Positions 34,791-46,500 of a stretch of 64,000 bases of DNA are shown piece after piece. The notes under the pieces are model-generated. The model was not told the DNA's origin. It made no database searches and saw only the letters and a list, made by a program, of their open reading frames with translations. The stretch is from assembly GCA_965153455.1 (NCBI GenBank), contig OZ234504.1, forward strand, positions 248,001-312,000. The letters are read 5' to 3'. The DNA is from Sphagnum compactum. Lineage: Eukaryota > Bryophyta > Sphagnopsida > Sphagnales. Positions within the stretch are counted from its first letter, which is position 1. Each line of letters begins with the position of its first letter. The position numbers were made by a program, and so were the translations under genes.

Positions 34791-37603
34791 AATTTGTCAT
34801 GGTGCTCGCAATTGAAGGAGTTACCTATATCTATTGACAAATTGACTGGCCTTCAACATTTGTATTTGTCAGGGTGCTCACAATTGAAAGAGGTACCTAT
34901 ATCTATTGATAAATTGACTGGCCTTCAAAATTTGTATTTGTCAAGCTGCTCACAATTGAAGGAGTTTCCTACATCTATTGACAAATTAACTAGCCTTCAA
35001 AATTTGGACTTGTCAGAACGCTCGCAATTGAAGGAGTTACCTACATCTATTGACAAATTGACTGCCCTTCAATCGTTGAATTTGTCACAATGTTCGAAAT
35101 TGAAGGAGTTACCACCATCTATTGACAAATTAACTAGCCTTCAAAATTTGGATTTGTCAGAATGTTTGCAATTGAAGGAGTTACCTATATCTATTGACAA
35201 ATTGACTGGCCTTCAAAATTTGTATTTGTCAGGGTGCTCACAATTGAAGGAATTACCTACATCTATTGACAAATTGACCGCCCTTCAATTGTTGAATTTG
35301 TCACAATGCTCGGAATTGAAGGAATTACCTGCATCTATTGACAAATTGACTCGCCTTCAATTGTTGTATTTGTCAGAATGCTCACAGTTGAAAGAGTTAC
35401 CTACATCTATTGACAAATTGACTCGCCTTCAAAATTTGGATTTGTCATGGTGCTCGCAATTGAAGGAGTTACCTATATCTATTGACAAATTGATTGGCCT
35501 TCAACATTTGTATTTGTCAGGGTGCTCACAATTGAAGGAGTTACCTACATTTATCGACAAATTGACTGCCCTTCAATCGTTGAAATTGTCACAATGTTCA
35601 GAGTTGAAGGAATTACGTACATCTATTGACAAATTAACTGGCCTTCAAAATTTGGATTTGTCAGAATGCTCGCAATTGATGAAGTTACCTATATCTATTG
35701 ATAAATTGACTAGCCTTCAAAATTTGTATTTGTCAGGGTGCTCGCAATTGAAGGAATTACCTACACCTATTAACAAATTGACTGCCCTTCAATTGTTGAA
35801 TTTGTCACAATGCTCGGAGTTGAAGGAGTTACCTACATCTATTGACAAATTGACTCGCCTTCAAATTTTGGATTTGTCAGGGTGCTCACAATTAAAGGAG
35901 TTACCTACATCTATTGACAAATTGACTCCCCTTCGATTGTTGAATTTGTCACTATGCTCGGAGTTGAAGGAGTTACCTACATCTATTGACAAATTGACTA
36001 CCGTTCAAAATTTGGATTTGTCATGCTGTTCGTAATTGAAGGAGTTACCTACATCTATTGACAAATTGACCGCCCTTCAATTGTTGAATTTGTCACAATG
36101 CTCGGAATTGAAGGAGTTACCTGCATCTATTGATAAATTGACTCGCCTTCAATTGTTGTATTTGTCAGAATGCTCACAGTTGAAAGAGTTACCTACATCT
36201 ATTGACAAATTGACTGCCCTTCAAAATTTGTCTTTGTCAGGGTGCTCGGAGTTGAAGGAGTTACCTACATCTATTGACAAACTGACTAGCCTTCAAAATT
36301 TGTTTTTGTCAGGGTGCTCGCAGTTGAAGGAGTTACCTACATCTATTGACAAATTGACTACCCTTCAATTGCTGAATTTGTCACAATGCTCGGAGTTGAA
36401 GGAGTTACCTACATCTATTGACAAATTGACTCGCCTTCAAAATTTGGATTTGTCATGGTGCTCGCAATTGAAGGAGTTACCTATATCTATTGACAAATTG
36501 ACTCGCCTTCAAAATTTGTTTTTGTCAGGGTGCTCGCAGTTGAAGGAGTTACCTACATCTATTGACAAATCGACTGCCCTTCGATTGTTGAATTTGTCAC
36601 AATGCTTGGAATTGAAGGAGTTACCGACATCTATCGACAAATTGACTTGCCTTCAAAATTTGGATTTGTCATGGTGCTCGCAATTGAAGGAGTTACCTAT
36701 ATCTATTGACAAATTGACTCGCCTTCAAAATTTGTATTTGTCAGGGTGCTCGGAGTTGAAGGAGTTACCTACATCTATTGACAAATTAACTGGCCTTCAA
36801 AATTTGGATTTGTCATGGTGCTCGCAATTGAAAGAGTTACCTAGATCTATTGACAAATTGATTGCCCTTCAATCGTTGAATTTGTCAGAATGCTTGCAAT
36901 TGAAAGAGTTACCTACATCTATTGACAAATTGACTGGCCTTCAAAATTTGTATTTGTTAGGGTGCTCGCAGTTGGAGTTACCTACATCTATTGACAAATT
37001 GATTGCCCTTTCGATTGTTGGATTTGTTAGGGTGCTTAGAGTTGATGGAGTTGCGTACATCTATCAACAAATTGACTAGCCTTGAACATTTGGATTTGTC
37101 AAGGTGTTTGAAGTTGAAGGAGTAACTTACATCTATTGATAGACAGACTATCTTTGAAAAGTTGGATTGGTCAAAATGCTCAAAATTGAAAGAGTTATCT
37201 ACGTATATTAATAAATTGATTGTTCTTCAATATTTGTATATGTCATATTACTCCCAATTGAAGGAGTTACCTACATGTATTGACAAATTGATTGTTGATG
37301 TAAAGTTGAATTTGTCAATTTGCTTGTAGTGGAAGGAGTTACCAACATCTATTGACAAATTAAATACTTTTCAATATTTGAATTTGTGAGGGTGCTCATA
37401 GGTGAAAGAATTACCTACATTTATTGATAAATTGATTGCCTTTGAAAAGGTGGATTTGTTAAAGTGTTCATAGTTGAAGGAGTTACTCACATCTATTAAA
37501 AATTTAATTACCCTTAAATGGTTGTGTTTATCAATGTATTCACAATTGAAAGAGTTATCTACATTTGTTGATCAAATTGACTGCCCTTGAAAAGTTGGAT
37601 TGG
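34791..37603 (+). pseudogene. LRR array of left HNL copy, about 39 units of 72 bp
   Basis: Consensus 24-residue unit CSQLKELPTSIDKLTxLQ plus NLxLSG. About 31 well-conserved units to 37000, then more diverged ones to 37603. Units occur as ordered triplets (NLDLSW-, NLYLSG-, LLNLSQ-type), a 216-bp higher-order period. Residue changes are concentrated at a few positions of the LxL strand and turn. Breaks: TAA at 36033-36035 (CAA to TAA, in frame on both sides), a frameshift near 37010, then several stops. The array ends in the middle of a unit (GTTGGATTGG, 37603), where retroelement sequence begins. Confidence 0.9.
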
Positions 37604-40600
37604 ATTGAAGTGATACCGGGAGTGGAACCGCCCGCCAAGGCCCCATATAGAATGAGCCACGAGGAGTTGAAAGAACTCGAGGTTCAACTTGAGGAACTCC
37701 TCGCAAAAGGTTACATCAAACCAAGCAAGTCACCATATGGGGCACCCGTCCTTTTTGTTCACAAAAAGGATGGGACTTTGAGGATGTGTGTTGATTATAG
37801 AGCACTCAACAAGGCAACAGTGAAAAATTGATATCCTTTACCTCGCATTGATGATCTATTTGATCGCCTCTCGGGAGCCAAGGTTTTTAGTAGAATTGAT
37901 CTACGTTAGGGGTATTACCAAATAAGGATCGCAGAAGGGGACGAAAAAAAGACCGCTTGTCGCACAAGGTATGGCTCATATGAGTTCTTAGTGATGCCCT
38001 TTGGGCTCACCAATGCACCCGCCACATTTTGCACTCTCATGAATGACATTTTCCGCGAATGGCTTGATGATTTTGTGGTCATCTACATAGACGACATTTT
38101 GATTTATAGTAGCTCCATGGAAGAGCATGCGAAGCACCTTCGCAAGGTGTTCCAAAGGTTAAGGGAAAACAAGTTGTATGCCAAACTCGAGAAGTGCGAA
38201 TTTGGGGTGACGGAAGTGGATTTCCTTGGGCATAGGATAACTCAAGAAGGTTTGATGATGGATGATCACAAGGTCAAGGCAATTTTGGATTGGGAGCCGC
38301 CTAACTCGGTTCCCGCCTTGAGATCCTTTTTAGGATTGGCCTCCTATTATCGCAAGTTCATAACGAACTTTGCGATAATAGCGGCTCTTTTGACAAACCT
38401 CTTGAAGAAGTCCACCGTCACTTATGATTGGGATGAGGCATGCGACGAAGCCTTTGAAACATTGAAGGGCATTTTGGTGAAGGCGTCGGTGTTGAAATTT
38501 GTCGCAACCCCACTTTGGCCAAGTGTGGGGGTGAAGCCCAACACTTGGAAAAGTTGGAGGTTTGGAGTCCTCCGGGACTCTTGAATGTTCAGAGCTCAAC
38601 AGCAAGGCCCAAAACACCTCGCATTGAGGTGTTCTTGGTGTCATTGGAAAGGTCTTGAAACGTAGATATTGAAAATGGCCTCGCATTGGCCATTCGGACA
38701 TCTGCAGCCCAAGTTATGGGCAAAAGAAGGGCCGGGAGTCAAACTGGCAGTTTGACTCCCGACCACTAAAAGTCGGTAATCGACCCTTTCCCGACGTTGA
38801 CTCAGAGAGTGCGACATGGCGTTGGAAAGATTTCGACGAGGACTACAACTTTGATTCAAACCTTGTTACAATCGGACTTCGGAATCGGGAGTTATGACCA
38901 TTCAAAGTTCCGGGAGTCCCGCCGGGACAGTTTCGGGACTCCATTTCGGGACTCCATTTCAGGACTCCATTTCGGGAGTCCCAAGAATTTGTGCCATTTG
39001 GATGTAACCTCCGTGGCGAGCTGTAGAAAATACTATAAGGGGGAAGGTGGTGGCTTCCCCCGAGTCCGGGCTGTGGTGAGTCTTGTGTGTCCAAGTGCTC
39101 GTGGCTTATCCCAACACCCAAGGGTGTCCCGAATGCTAAACTAACCTCTTGTGGTTGGTTTTTGGATCCAGAATCACACAAGCTAAGCTAGTCCCTCTTC
39201 TTAGTCTAATCCCAGGGCTTTCAACTCGACCTTCTACCCCTTTCTAGAGTTGGAAGTCGGGAACGTGCCCTTCGGTCCCAACTTTCCGCAACTTCACATT
39301 GGTGAACCCTCAAGTGGGTTCCCCCCGGGACCAAGGAGTGCGTCAAAATTGCCCGACTTTGACAAGGACTTTGAAATCCATTCTGACGCCTCCGACTTTG
39401 CAATTGGGGGTGTCATAGTGCAAGATGGAAGACCGGTGGTCTTCGAAAGTAAGAAGTTGAGTGAGACGGAGAGAAGGTGGCCAACACATGAGAAGGAAAT
39501 GTGGGCAGTCATACATTGCCTCTAGACTTGGGGCCATCACATAGATTCCAAGGATGTAGTAGTTTGGACCGACAATGTTATCTTGAAATACTTCTTCACT
39601 CAACCCAAGTTGTCATCGAAGCAAGTAAGGTGGCAAGACACATTGGCCTTGTTCAATGTGGACATCCGGCACAAGCCGGGAAAGGAGAACATAGTTCCCG
39701 ATGCCTTGAGCCGGAAGCACCAACTTAAAGTGGTGTATGTGGGAGAGTCGAAACTTCAAAAGGAAGTTAGACTAGCGAACCGCCGGGATGTTTTTGCCAA
39801 GGAGTAAGGCAAAGCATCCAAAATGGAGCCAAGTCCCACTTCCATTTGAGAAATGGATTATTGTGGTATAAGCAAAATCGACTCTATGTGCCGGAAGGGA
39901 AGATAAGGGACACACTTTTGAAGGAATGTCATGATGGGTCGCTTGCGGGCCATGGTGGTGCAAAGAGCATCACAACATTTCTTAAAAAGTCCAACTATTG
40001 GCCCAACTTGAAAGATTGTGCGGAGGAGTATATGAAGACTTGTTTAACTTGTCAACAAAACCGAACCCTCAACAAGAAGCAAGCGGGTTTGTTGCAACCT
40101 TTGCCAATTCCCGAAGGGCCGTGGGAAAGTGTGTCAATGGGCTTCATGGTAAGTTTGCCCCCTTCAAAGGGGTTTAATGCCATCATGGTTGTGGTGGATC
40201 GATTTAGCAAAATGGCACATTTCATTCCCACAAAGGATGAGGCCACGGCTCAAGAGACGGGGAGGTTGTTCTTCTCCCACATTTTCAAGCATCATGGCCT
40301 TCTAAAGGACATAGTTTCGAATCGAAACCCGAAATTTACAAGTAAATTTTGGCGGACCTTGTTGAAGCGAATGGGGTCGGAACTCAAGATGAGCGCTTCA
40401 TTCCGTCCCCAAACCGATGGACAAACCGAGAGGGTGAACTTGGTGATCCAACAATTCCTAAGGAATCATGTGGTGGCAGATCAACAAGATTGGGTGGACC
40501 ATTTGGAGTTAGCTGAGTTTTGTTACAACAACTCGGCACACTCCGCAACTGGGTCCACCCCATTCCAAATGGTGACGGGTAAGTCACCAATTGTGCCCAT

Positions 40601-41198
40601 GACTTGGGCAGCACAAGGACAACCCTCGAGTGATGTAAGTGAGGAAGTGCCAATGGTCACACAACTTGATGAAGAAAGGAAGCGCTTGTGGGAATTGGCA
40701 AAAGCCAACTTGGAAAAGGCGCACAAGTCCCAACAAGAGGTGAAGTTTCAAAAAGGAGACGAGGTGTGGTTGAACATCAAGAACTTCCGGTTGCCCGAAG
40801 GGTTAAGTCATAAGTTTATGGGCCCATATGCGGGTCCATTCAAAGTGTTGGAAAAGAAACTTTCCGACACTTATAAGTTAGAATTACCAGAAAATTTTAG
40901 AGTTCATCCCACATTTCATGTTTCCCTTTTGAAGCCGGTCTCCCGCGATGTCTCAAGGCCTAATAGAGAGCATCACTCAAGGCCTCCACCGGACTTGGTT
41001 CATAATGAACCAGAGTTTGAGGTGGAGGCCGTGCTCAAATCAAGGCAACTTAGAGGGCGAGAGTGGGAATACTTAGTTAAGTGGAAAGGCTACCATGCAA
41101 TAGAGGCATCTTGGGTGAATGAATCTGACATGGAACATGCCCAAGAAGCCATAGAAGAATTCCACACTAGACCGGCAAAGAAAAGACGTAGAGCGTGA
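37604..41198 (+). pseudogene. Element A, 3' half: RT-RNase H-integrase-chromodomain of Ty3/gypsy chromovirus
   Basis: Starts inside the protease-RT linker ([17 protein letters not shown]). [40 protein letters not shown] (active site, about 38083). RNase H: FEIHSDASDFAIGG after the solo LTR at 38500-39345. Integrase: zinc finger ending [38 protein letters not shown]. Chromodomain: YLVKWKGYHAIEASWV. Lesions: stops at about 37829, 37907, 39523 and 39805, a frameshift before 39846, a nine-residue gap after AHK, and the second integrase catalytic Asp changed to Asn (SNRNP for SDRDP). The 5' half lies at 54726-57219 on the minus strand. Confidence 0.92.
38500..39345 (+). mobile_element. Solo LTR (subfamily II) inserted in the RNase H region of element A
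   Basis: 846 bases bounded by TGTCGCAACCCC and GGAGTGCGTCA and flanked by a perfect 5-bp duplication AAATT (38495-38499 and 39346-39350). Removing LTR plus one AAATT rejoins the RNase H reading frame (LKL then PDFDKDF). It carries a near-terminal hairpin at 39039-39061 next to CTATAAG, the palindrome with arms GGGAGTCAAAC/GTTTGACTCCC at 38734-38760, and a threefold 16-base gggactccatttc motif at 38936-38985. An internal region is absent, the expected result of LTR-LTR recombination. Confidence 0.95.
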
Positions 41199-41984
41199 TG
41201 AGGACATCACCTTTCTTTTAGTGGGGCGGAGTTTCATATAAAATGTACCACATCAAGTTGCAAGTGAAATAAAAAGGGTTTTAAAACTTCCAAGAGATTG
41301 TATCATGAGAAATTTGTATAAGGCAAATAGAGTTGTCAAGTGGCATGGGACAAATAGAACTTTCTTACGTAGACCCAAATCAAAATCGGACTCCTACTTT
41401 GGGGTCGAGGAAACTTGGCCCCAAAAGAGGAGGCAAGCAAGGTGAGCTTGCGAGGACATGCACATGCCTTAAGTGCATCCCAAAGGGTTAGTTGGTAGTG
41501 TGGCCAACGCGGGAAGTCATGACCCCGCTCGCATACTTTAAGTGTAATTTGGGACTTGGGTTTGGCAAACCCAAGTGTTGCTTCTCGCACCTTAATAAGC
41601 AAACCTTTTAGTTAAGGCTTGGTTGTTGTGACTAAGGCGCGAGTTAGGAAAAGGAGTCATGTCAAGTAGTTTAGGTCAAGAGTAGACTTAACTTAAGTTC
41701 CTCATGAGGGGAAGAATGGAAAAAGTTCCTCCCAAATGAGGGGCTTCATCAATTAGGCTAGTTTAATCTTTTGGCGAAGCAAAAGTAGAGGGTTCTCAAG
41801 AGACCCTCTTGGACTTGTCAAGAAAGTGTTGGAATCTTAAGGACGCCTAAGTTAGCTTGAGACAAGGTCCAAGCCGCAAAGAGTCGGCAAATGGTCAAGG
41901 ATCAAAATGAAAGCAATTGCAATTGTGCGAAGGAAAATTCTAAGTGTCAATGAGGACATTGACCTTTCTTCTAGTGGGGAAGAG
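41199..41984 (+). mobile_element. Element A 3' non-coding region with polypurine tract
   Basis: About 785 bases between the chromodomain stop and the 3' LTR. The same region occurs in reverse at 63308-62516. It ends ttctagtggggaagag directly before the LTR, a plausible polypurine tract for plus-strand priming. No ORF of note. Confidence 0.75.
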
Positions 41985-42802
41985 TGTCGCAACCCCATTT
42001 TGAGGTTAAGTTGAGATTGCAACTCACCACTCCCAAAAGTGGGAGACTTGGAGTCCTTCGGGACTCCCAAAAACTCAAAGGCGATTACAGGGGCCAAAAC
42101 ACCTCGCCTTGAAGTTTTGTACATATCAATGGAAAGGTCTTGAAGTGTAGATGTTAAAATGGCCTCGCATTGGCCATTTGGACATCTACAGCCCAAGTTA
42201 TGGGCAAAAGAAGGGCCGGGAGTCAAACTGGCAGTTTGACTCCCGACCACTAAAAGTCAGGAATCGACCTCTTCGCGACGTCTGCAGAAAGAGTGTGACA
42301 TGGTGTTGGAAAGCTCTTGAAGAGAGCTATAACTTTGGTTTAAGGATCACTCCAATCGGAGTTTGGAGTGGGGAGCTACAAGCTCTCAAAGTCTCGGGAG
42401 TCCAACCCGGGACAGTTTCGGGACTCCAACTTGGGAGTCCCGGGAAAAAGAGCCATTCGGATGTAGCCTCCGCGGTGAGACGCAGAGAATACTATATGGG
42501 GGAAGGTGGTGGCTTCCCCCGAGTCCGGACCGTGGTGAGTCAAATACTCCGAGTTAGCCCGTGGCTTGTCCCAACACCAAAAGGGTGCAGAATGAGTTCT
42601 AACCAACTTTGGGTTGGCTTTTATGCATATTTGAGTAGGTGAAACGCTTGTCCTCTTCCTAGTCTAATCCCGGGACTTCTAGCACGCCCCTCTACCCCTC
42701 TTTAGTGCTAGAAGTCGGGAGCGGTCCCCAAGTCCCAACTTTTCGCAACTATACATAGTTGAACCCTCAAGTGGGTTCAACAAGGGACTTAGGAGCGCGT
42801 CA
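41985..42802 (+). mobile_element. 3' LTR of element A (subfamily II)
   Basis: 818 bases, TGTCGCAACC to GCGCGTCA, followed by CGAAT (42803-42807). Hairpin 42498-42520 beside CTATATG; palindrome 42218-42244. Its diagnostic words (acctcgccttgaagttttgt, catatcaatggaaagg) are shared with the LTR at 56481-57219 and differ from the solo LTR, making that one its partner. Confidence 0.92.
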
Positions 42803-43045
42803 CGAATTGTGTTTGAATGAGAGGTTTGAGCACCACGGATACTATAGTGCCCTAAAATTATAAATACTGACCTAATGGTGATTGTGATAATCATGTGGCA
42901 TTTGTCTAATGGTGTGATGGCCTGCTGATGGTGCCATGCTCAACATTATCAACCAAAAAAACTATAATTCAGTGTGTACCATTATTGTTTGACATTTGAG
43001 TCCTGTGCAATAAAATTGTGACATGAATATTCAATTGTCGTTGCA

Positions 43046-44035
43046 AATCAAGACTCAATGAGGCTTCTGGCAGTGGAGGCATGTGATGCATTCAGTAAGC
43101 TCCTGGAACTTGCCAATTGTGTAACACAAGTGCTTCCTGTCATTGTCGACTTTTCCTAGGTAGGTCATTTCTCACATGCCAACATCAGGGTTAGCTACTA
43201 GAAGGCCATAATATGATTTTCTTTGCTAGGAACTAGTTGGTAACTTCTTGGAATCCTTTGTTTGTTGAAAAGTTTTACCCCCACCACCACATGTATTTCC
43301 TGACCGCTCTTATTTCATCTCAATGTTTGAAAATTGTTCCTCTCCTCAAGATAGAGCATGATGCTATTGTTCTTTTAGGACAAGTTGTGGCGGGTCCGTT
43401 ACATGGTGGCCGACCGATTGTATGAACTCTGTGAGGCCGTGGGACCAGAACCAACTAGGTGAAAATCACTCATCTGCCTACATTTTCCTCTGGTATGGGT
43501 AAATATAAGTTGGCATGTGGTTGCATCTCCTCTGAGTCTATTACAAACTAGAAGAAATCCTTCCTTTAGCTGACAAAAATTGATCAAAAAGTTTTATTTT
43601 TGTTGCCAAGACTAAGAGCTAGGCAATATGTATATGTGCCTGCCTAGTAATATAAACAAGATGGACACTCCTTCTTGTGACTACTAGGAATACAACAAAG
43701 CTTGTACCTGCATATGGACGGTTGTTATGGGATGATGAGGCAAAAGTTCATATTGTAGCTATAGGCGAAGTGACTAAATTTTGCAACATTGTTAGTCCAC
43801 ATGTTGCTTCACAACACATTTTGCCTTTTGTCAAGGTGAACGTTCTCTCAAATTACTCATCACATTGGATGTTATTATTAGTGTTGATGGTTCAGATCTT
43901 TTTTATAAGCAAAGAATGTGGATACACAACCTTTTTAATGGGGTGTTAACCCTTTGTAGGAATTGTCAATTGATTCATCACAACATGTTCGTGGTACACT
44001 TGCATTAATTATCTTGGGCATAAACATGTTCGAGA
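43046..44035 (+). pseudogene. PP2A scaffold subunit A (PR65) gene fragment, four HEAT-repeat exons
   Basis: PR65/A is the HEAT-repeat scaffold of protein phosphatase 2A. Exons: 43046-43159 (NQDSMRLLAVEACDAFSKLL to LPVIVDFS, ending TAG where the family has CAG), 43379-43458 (DKLWRVRYMVADRLYELCEA, VGPEPTR), 43688-43835 (LVPAYGRLLWDDEAKVHIVA, VTKFCNIVSPHVASQHILP) and 43960-about 44035 (ELSIDSSQHVRGTLALIILG). AG/GT borders are preserved, so it derives from genomic DNA and not an mRNA copy. It is cut off at about 44035, where the LRR array of the right HNL gene starts in the opposite direction. Earlier and later HEAT repeats are absent. Confidence 0.88.
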
Positions 44036-46500
44036 TAGATTTGTCAATCTTTTGTTGTAGAAAGGTATTTATCAATAGATTTTAGTAATTCCTTCAATTG
44101 CAAGCACTTTGACAAATCCAACTCTTTAAGGCTAGTCAATTTGTCAATAGATTTAGGTACCTATTTCAATTACGAGCACCCTAACAAATCAAACTTTTTA
44201 AGGCTAGTCAAATTGTCAATAGATTTAAATAACTCCTTCAATTGCGAGCAACTTAACAAATCCAACTTTTTAAAGCTAGTCAATTTATCAATAGATTTAG
44301 GTAATTCTTTCAACTACAAGCACTTTAACAAATCCAACTTTTCAAGGCTAATCAATTTGTCAATAGATGTAGGTAACTCCTTTAACTCCGAGCACCCTAA
44401 TAAATACAATAATTAAAGGGTAGTCAATTTGTCAATAGTTGTAAGTAACTCTTTCAATTGTAAACACCTTGATAAATCTAACTTTTCAAGGCTAGTTAAT
44501 TTGTCAATAAATGTAGGTAATTCCTTTAACTCCCACCACCATGACAAATACAACCACTGAAAGGCAATCAATTTGTCAATAGATGTATGTAACTCCAACT
44601 TCCTGCATTGTGACAAATCCAACTTTTCAAAGCTAGTCAATTTGTTAATACATGTAGGTAACTCCTTCAACTCTCAGCACCCTAGCAAATCCAACTTTTT
44701 AAGGTTAGTCAATTTGTCAATAGATGTAGGGAACTCCTTCAACTTCAAGCACTTTGACAAATCCAAATTGATAAGGCTAGTCAATTTGTCAATAGTTGTA
44801 GGTACGCCTTCAACTTTGAGCACCCTGACAAATATAATGATTGAAGGGCAGTCAATTTGTCAATAGATGTAGGTAACTCCTTCAATTGCAAACACCTTAA
44901 CAAATCTAACTTTTCAAGGCTAGTCAATTTGTCAATAAATGTAGGTAACTCCTTTAACTCCCACCACCATGACAAATACAACCACCGAAGGGCAATCAAT
45001 TTATCAATACATGTATGTAATTCCTTCAACTCTGAGCTCCTTGACAGATCTAACTTTTCAAGGCAATTTGTCAATAGATGTAGGTAACTCCTTCAACTTT
45101 GAGCACCCTAACAAATCCAAGTTTTCAATAGATGTAGGTAACTTTTTGAACTGCGAGCACCCTGACAAATTCAACGATTGAAGGCCAGTCAATTTGTTAA
45201 TAGATGCAAGTAACTCCTTCCACTGTGAGCACCCTGACAAATGCAACGATTGAAGGGTAGTCAATTTGTCAATAGATGTACATAACTCCAACTACGAGCA
45301 CCTTAACAAATCCAATGATTGAAGCAAAATCAATTTGTCAATAGATGTAGGTAACTCCAACTTCGAGCACCATGACAAATCCAACTTTTCAAGGCTAGTC
45401 AATTTGTCAATAAATGTTGGTAACTCTTTCAACTCCGAGCACCCTGACAAATTCAACGATTGAAGGGTAGTCAATTTGTCCATAGATGTAGGTAACTCCT
45501 TTAACTGTGAGCACCTTAACAAATCTAATAATTGAAGGGTAGTTAATTTGTCAATAGATATAGGTAACTCCTTCAACTTCGAGCACCGTGACAAATTCAA
45601 CTTTTCAAGGCTAGTCAATTTGTCAATAGATGTAGGTAATTCCTTCAACTTTGAACATTGTGACAAATTCAACTTTTCAAGGCTAGTCAATTTGTCAATA
45701 GATGTAAGTAATTCCTTCAACTCCGAACACCATGAAAATTCAATGATTGAAGGGCAGTCAATTTGTCAATAGATGTAGGTAACTCCTTCAATTGTGAGCA
45801 CCCTAACAAATTCAACGATTGAAGGGCAGTCAATTTGTCAATAGATGTACGTAACTCCTTCACCTTCGAGCACTTTGACAAATCCAACTTTTCAAGGTTA
45901 GTCAATTTGTCAATAGATGTAGGTAACTCCTTTAACTTTAAGCACCATGACAAATCCAACATTTCAAGGTTAATCAATTTGTCAATAGATGTAAGTAACT
46001 CCTTCAACTTCAAGCACCATGACAAATCCAACCTTTCAAGGCTATACAATTTGTTTATAGATGTAGGTAACTCCTTCAACTTTAAGCACCATGACAAATC
46101 CAACATTTCAAGGTTAATCAATTTGTCAATAGATGTAAGTAACTCCTTCAACTTCAAGCACCATGACAAATTCAAGTTTGCAAGGCTAATCAAATTTTCA
46201 ATAGATGTAGGTAACTCCTTCAACTGCGAGCACCGTGACAAATCCAACTTTTCAAGGCTAGTCAATTTGTCAATAAATGTAGGTAACTCCTTCAAAATTC
46301 CGAGCACCCTCACAAATCCAACGATTAAACCGAAGTCAATTTGTCAATAGATGTAGGTAACTCCTTCAACTACGAGTAGCATGACAAATTCAAGTTTGCA
46401 AGGCTAATCAAATTTTCAATAGATGTAAGTAACTCCTTCAACTGCGAGCACCTTGACAAATACAACCCCTTAAGGGCAGTCAATTTGTTAATAGATGTAG
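44036..46500 (-). pseudogene. LRR array of right HNL copy
   Basis: Minus-strand 72-bp units of the same family (LKELPTSIDKLTSLEKLDLS type), best preserved at 46313-45717 and 45720-45292, broken by frameshifts and short units elsewhere (for example near 45290, 45060 and 44670). This array favours LEKLDLSxCxxLKELPTSID, so the two arrays have homogenised separately. Plus-strand ORFs here (MSIDVGNSFNFEH type) are shadows. Confidence 0.88.

Noticed and set aside
36033-36035. Rescue of the LRR stop by U-to-C RNA editing
   Set aside because: That editing acts on organelle transcripts in some land plants; this is a nuclear gene and further frame breaks follow.
37565-37620. A genuine LRR-reverse-transcriptase fusion gene
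   Set aside because: The junction falls in the middle of an LRR unit and of the protease-RT linker, and the complementary junction exists at 54725; inversion explains both.
44141-46350. Plus-strand ORFs of up to 171 codons with repeated MSIDVGNSFNFEH-like units
   Set aside because: They are the reverse complement of the 72-bp LRR units and stay open only because the repeat lacks stops in that frame.
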